Source of the DNA: Streptomyces sp. AV19
Lineage (GTDB): Bacteria > Actinomycetota > Actinomycetes > Streptomycetales > Streptomycetaceae
DNA: 64,000 nt
Assembly: GCF_015999245.1 (NCBI RefSeq)
Contig: NZ_JAEAMR010000003.1
Span: forward strand, 168,157 to 232,156
Reading direction: 5' to 3'
Under the pieces are notes generated by a model. The model searched no databases. It was not told where the DNA came from and worked only from the letters and a program-made list of their open reading frames with translations. Below are positions 62,620 to 64,000 of this stretch, in pieces (within the stretch, counting starts at the first letter, position 1; every line of letters starts with the position of its first letter). The position numbers and the translations under genes are program-made.

Positions 62620-63189
62620 GCACCCTGATCCGGTGGAAAGAAAATCCGTATGTTTGAGACCGGCCCGGGCGGTACGGACGCAGGCCCAGAGCAGGATGTC
62701 GGGGCTCGGCAGCCAGGGATGACGCACGTCGGGGGCGACGACCCAGCGGGAGGACGGCGGGGCCGGCTCGGTCTCGTCGGGCGGCAGGGGCGCCGGGACG
62801 GTCACGGCGTCGCCCGCGCCCAGGCACAGCAGCGGCGGGACCGCGGCGGCCCACTCCTCCCAGCCGAGCAGCGCGGGCAGCCGCTGGGCCGCGCCCGGGG
62901 CGGCGAACAGCAGCAGCCGGCCGTGCTGGGCGGCCACCGGGCCGGAGCCCGGGCCCTGCGACCACAGCCGGTCGAGCATCCGGCGGCCGAACAGCGACGG
63001 GACGCCGATCACGTCGAAGGCCGTGCCGCACGGGAGGACGAGCGGTGAGCGGGGATTGTCCGTCCACAGGGCCAGCACGCTGCGGGGGAACGGGCTCGCG
63101 GAGGCGAGCCAGTCGGCGCCGGCGGGGGAGACCCGGACGGCGGGGTGCGGGGTGCGGGTGGGGCGCGGGGCGCGCGGCCTGGTGTCCAT
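62617..63189 (-). CDS. Conserved streptomycete protein (primase/polymerase-like annotation in homologues)
   Basis: A 190-residue protein with the conserved blocks DWLASASPFPRSVLALW, PLVLPCGTAFDVIGVPSLFG, RRMLDRLW, GPGSGPVA and HPWLPSPDILLWACV. From memory, homologues in Streptomyces are annotated as bifunctional DNA primase/polymerase-like because of a PrimPol N-terminal resemblance, but no catalytic acidic motif is evident here, so function is open. Its stop codon lies inside the tRNA-Lys 3 promoter. Confidence 0.8.
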   Translation of the reverse strand: MDTRPRAPRPTRTPHPAVRVSPAGADWLASASPFPRSVLALWTDNPRSPLVLPCGTAFDVIGVPSLFGRRMLDRLWSQGPGSGPVAAQHGRLLLFAAPGAAQRLPALLGWEEWAAAVPPLLCLGAGDAVTVPAPLPPDETEPAPPSSRWVVAPDVRHPWLPSPDILLWACVRTARAGLKHTDFLSTGSGC

Positions 63190-63338
63190 GTCCCATGATC
63201 GGCACCAACATGGCGGCGGGCAAGGGCAGTTGCGGGAATTCGGGACAGTGGGGCGAGGGCTGCGCTAGTTTGGGCCCGCATATGCCAACGGCCCATGAGT
63301 GAGGTCATGGGCCGTACGGGACCGGGCGGCGGCGGTCG

Positions 63339-63719
63339 TCAGTCCGCCGCTCTGCTGCCGCGCAGCAGCTCCCGGCCGAATTCCACCATCTTCCTGGTGT
63401 AGTCCTCACTCCACTCGGCCTGCTCCGCGATGGCGGCCGTGGGCAGCCGGTCGAACCGCCGGGGGTCGGCGAGCTGGGCCGCGGCCACCGCCTGGAACTC
63501 GACCGCGCGGTCGGCGGCGGCGCGGAAGGCGAGCGCCAGCTCGGTCGAGCGGGCCAGCAGCTCGCGCGGGTCCTCGATCGACTCGAGGTCGAAGAAGTGC
63601 TCGGCCTCCGCGACGGCCTCCGGCGGTTCGAAGAGCAGCGGCGCGGGCTTCAGGCGGCGCGGGGCGGACGCTCCACCGCCGCCGGGGCCGGGAGCCTGTT
63701 TCGGCTCGCACTCGCACAT
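63339..63719 (-). CDS. Small conserved hypothetical protein with MCECEPKQ N terminus
   Basis: A 126-residue protein: a Cys-rich start (MCECEPKQ), a Pro/Gly linker, then a helical domain rich in Glu/Ala/Arg (FFDLESIEDPRELLARSTEL to the end). GGAGGT lies six bases before the ATG at 63719; an ATG at 63725 is too close to it. It may be DNA- or protein-binding; no family recognised. A repeat block follows upstream. Confidence 0.75.
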   Translation of the reverse strand: MCECEPKQAPGPGGGGASAPRRLKPAPLLFEPPEAVAEAEHFFDLESIEDPRELLARSTELALAFRAAADRAVEFQAVAAAQLADPRRFDRLPTAAIAEQAEWSEDYTRKMVEFGRELLRGSRAAD

Positions 63720-63783
63720 GTACATACCTCCAGGATCGTCTGCACCGCCCTCCATTGTCGCGCCGCGCGCAAGGGGGCCGGGG

Positions 63784-63870
63784 GCTTCAGCCCGTCCGGG
63801 GGTTGCCCCCTCCGGGGAGTTCGAGGACAACCGCGCGAAGTGCGGTTTCGGGGCCCAGGGGGCGGAGCCC
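63784..63870. repeat. Mosaic repeat block near the contig end
   Basis: A long-form core (63788-63832: CAGCCCGTCCGGGGGTTGCC through GAGGAC), then GCGCGAAGTGCGG and a GGGGGCGGAGCCCCC hairpin. Same family as the blocks at 1789, 3580, 24016 and 37364. Confidence 0.8.

Positions 63871-64000
<130 letters not shown>

Overview
The window is high-GC actinobacterial chromosome, almost certainly Streptomyces. The signs are third-position GC bias, frequent GTG starts, leaderless starts, DasR-type dre operators on N-acetylglucosamine transport genes, XRE/DUF397 regulators, a cslA-glxA-GH6 cluster and a class F sortase. From memory, the gene order resembles the S. coelicolor core stretch from about SCO2928 (AsnC regulator/hppD) down to about SCO2817 (cdgA), with extra cassettes added. 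The last 130 bases are G/C homopolymer runs typical of a contig end.

0-9.7 kb is core metabolism: an Lrp/AsnC regulator divergent from hppD, a GlcD-type FAD oxidase, the nagE2/nagE1/nagF GlcNAc phosphotransferase genes with three dre sites, rph, a lipoprotein and rdgB. 9.7-11.3 kb holds tRNA-Leu(UAG) and a two-gene HNH cassette made of repeated modules that each end in a TSHF-like motif. 11.5-15.3 kb holds a secreted protein overlapping an orphan sensor kinase, a peroxiredoxin, a DUF3618 protein, a GroES-like protein, and a sugE/gdx exporter behind a guanidine-III-like riboswitch. 15.3-28.3 kb holds a class A penicillin-binding protein, a three-gene ABC exporter, an SGNH esterase, a DUF445 protein, a DUF3311-symporter pair, a DUF6412-YidC pair and an FAH-fold hydrolase.

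28-38 kb is accessory in character. It has a peptidase-M60-like secreted protein whose HExxH motif is destroyed, a DUF397/XRE locus with small unknown genes, secreted proteins, an acetyltransferase/oxidoreductase pair and an LAETG-anchored surface protein. 37.7-44.2 kb is a phosphonate-type catabolic operon: HutC regulator, FAD oxidoreductase, phosphonatase-like hydrolase and a complete ABC importer. 44.3-46.5 kb has a NagD-like hydrolase and a class F sortase preceded by a His-rich membrane-anchored protein. 46.6-54.5 kb is the apical glycan locus: GH6 lipoprotein, GlxA copper oxidase and CslA synthase, followed by a FadR regulator, an NlpC/P60 hydrolase and an AA10 LPMO. 54.5-64 kb has a CcdA/DsbA thiol-redox pair, an IclR regulator divergent from a luciferase-like oxidoreductase, a PAS-GGDEF-EAL protein (probably CdgA), an M6-like protease and two conserved streptomycete proteins. 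Three identical tRNA-Lys(CUU) genes lie between 52.7 and 62.6 kb.

A family of mosaic intergenic repeats runs through the window, with a 19-mer core GAAACGGTGAAAGGGCGGG and cores ending in GAGGAC. The repeats sit at gene 3' ends, mostly between convergent genes. In two genes the repeat itself encodes the C terminus and stop codon.
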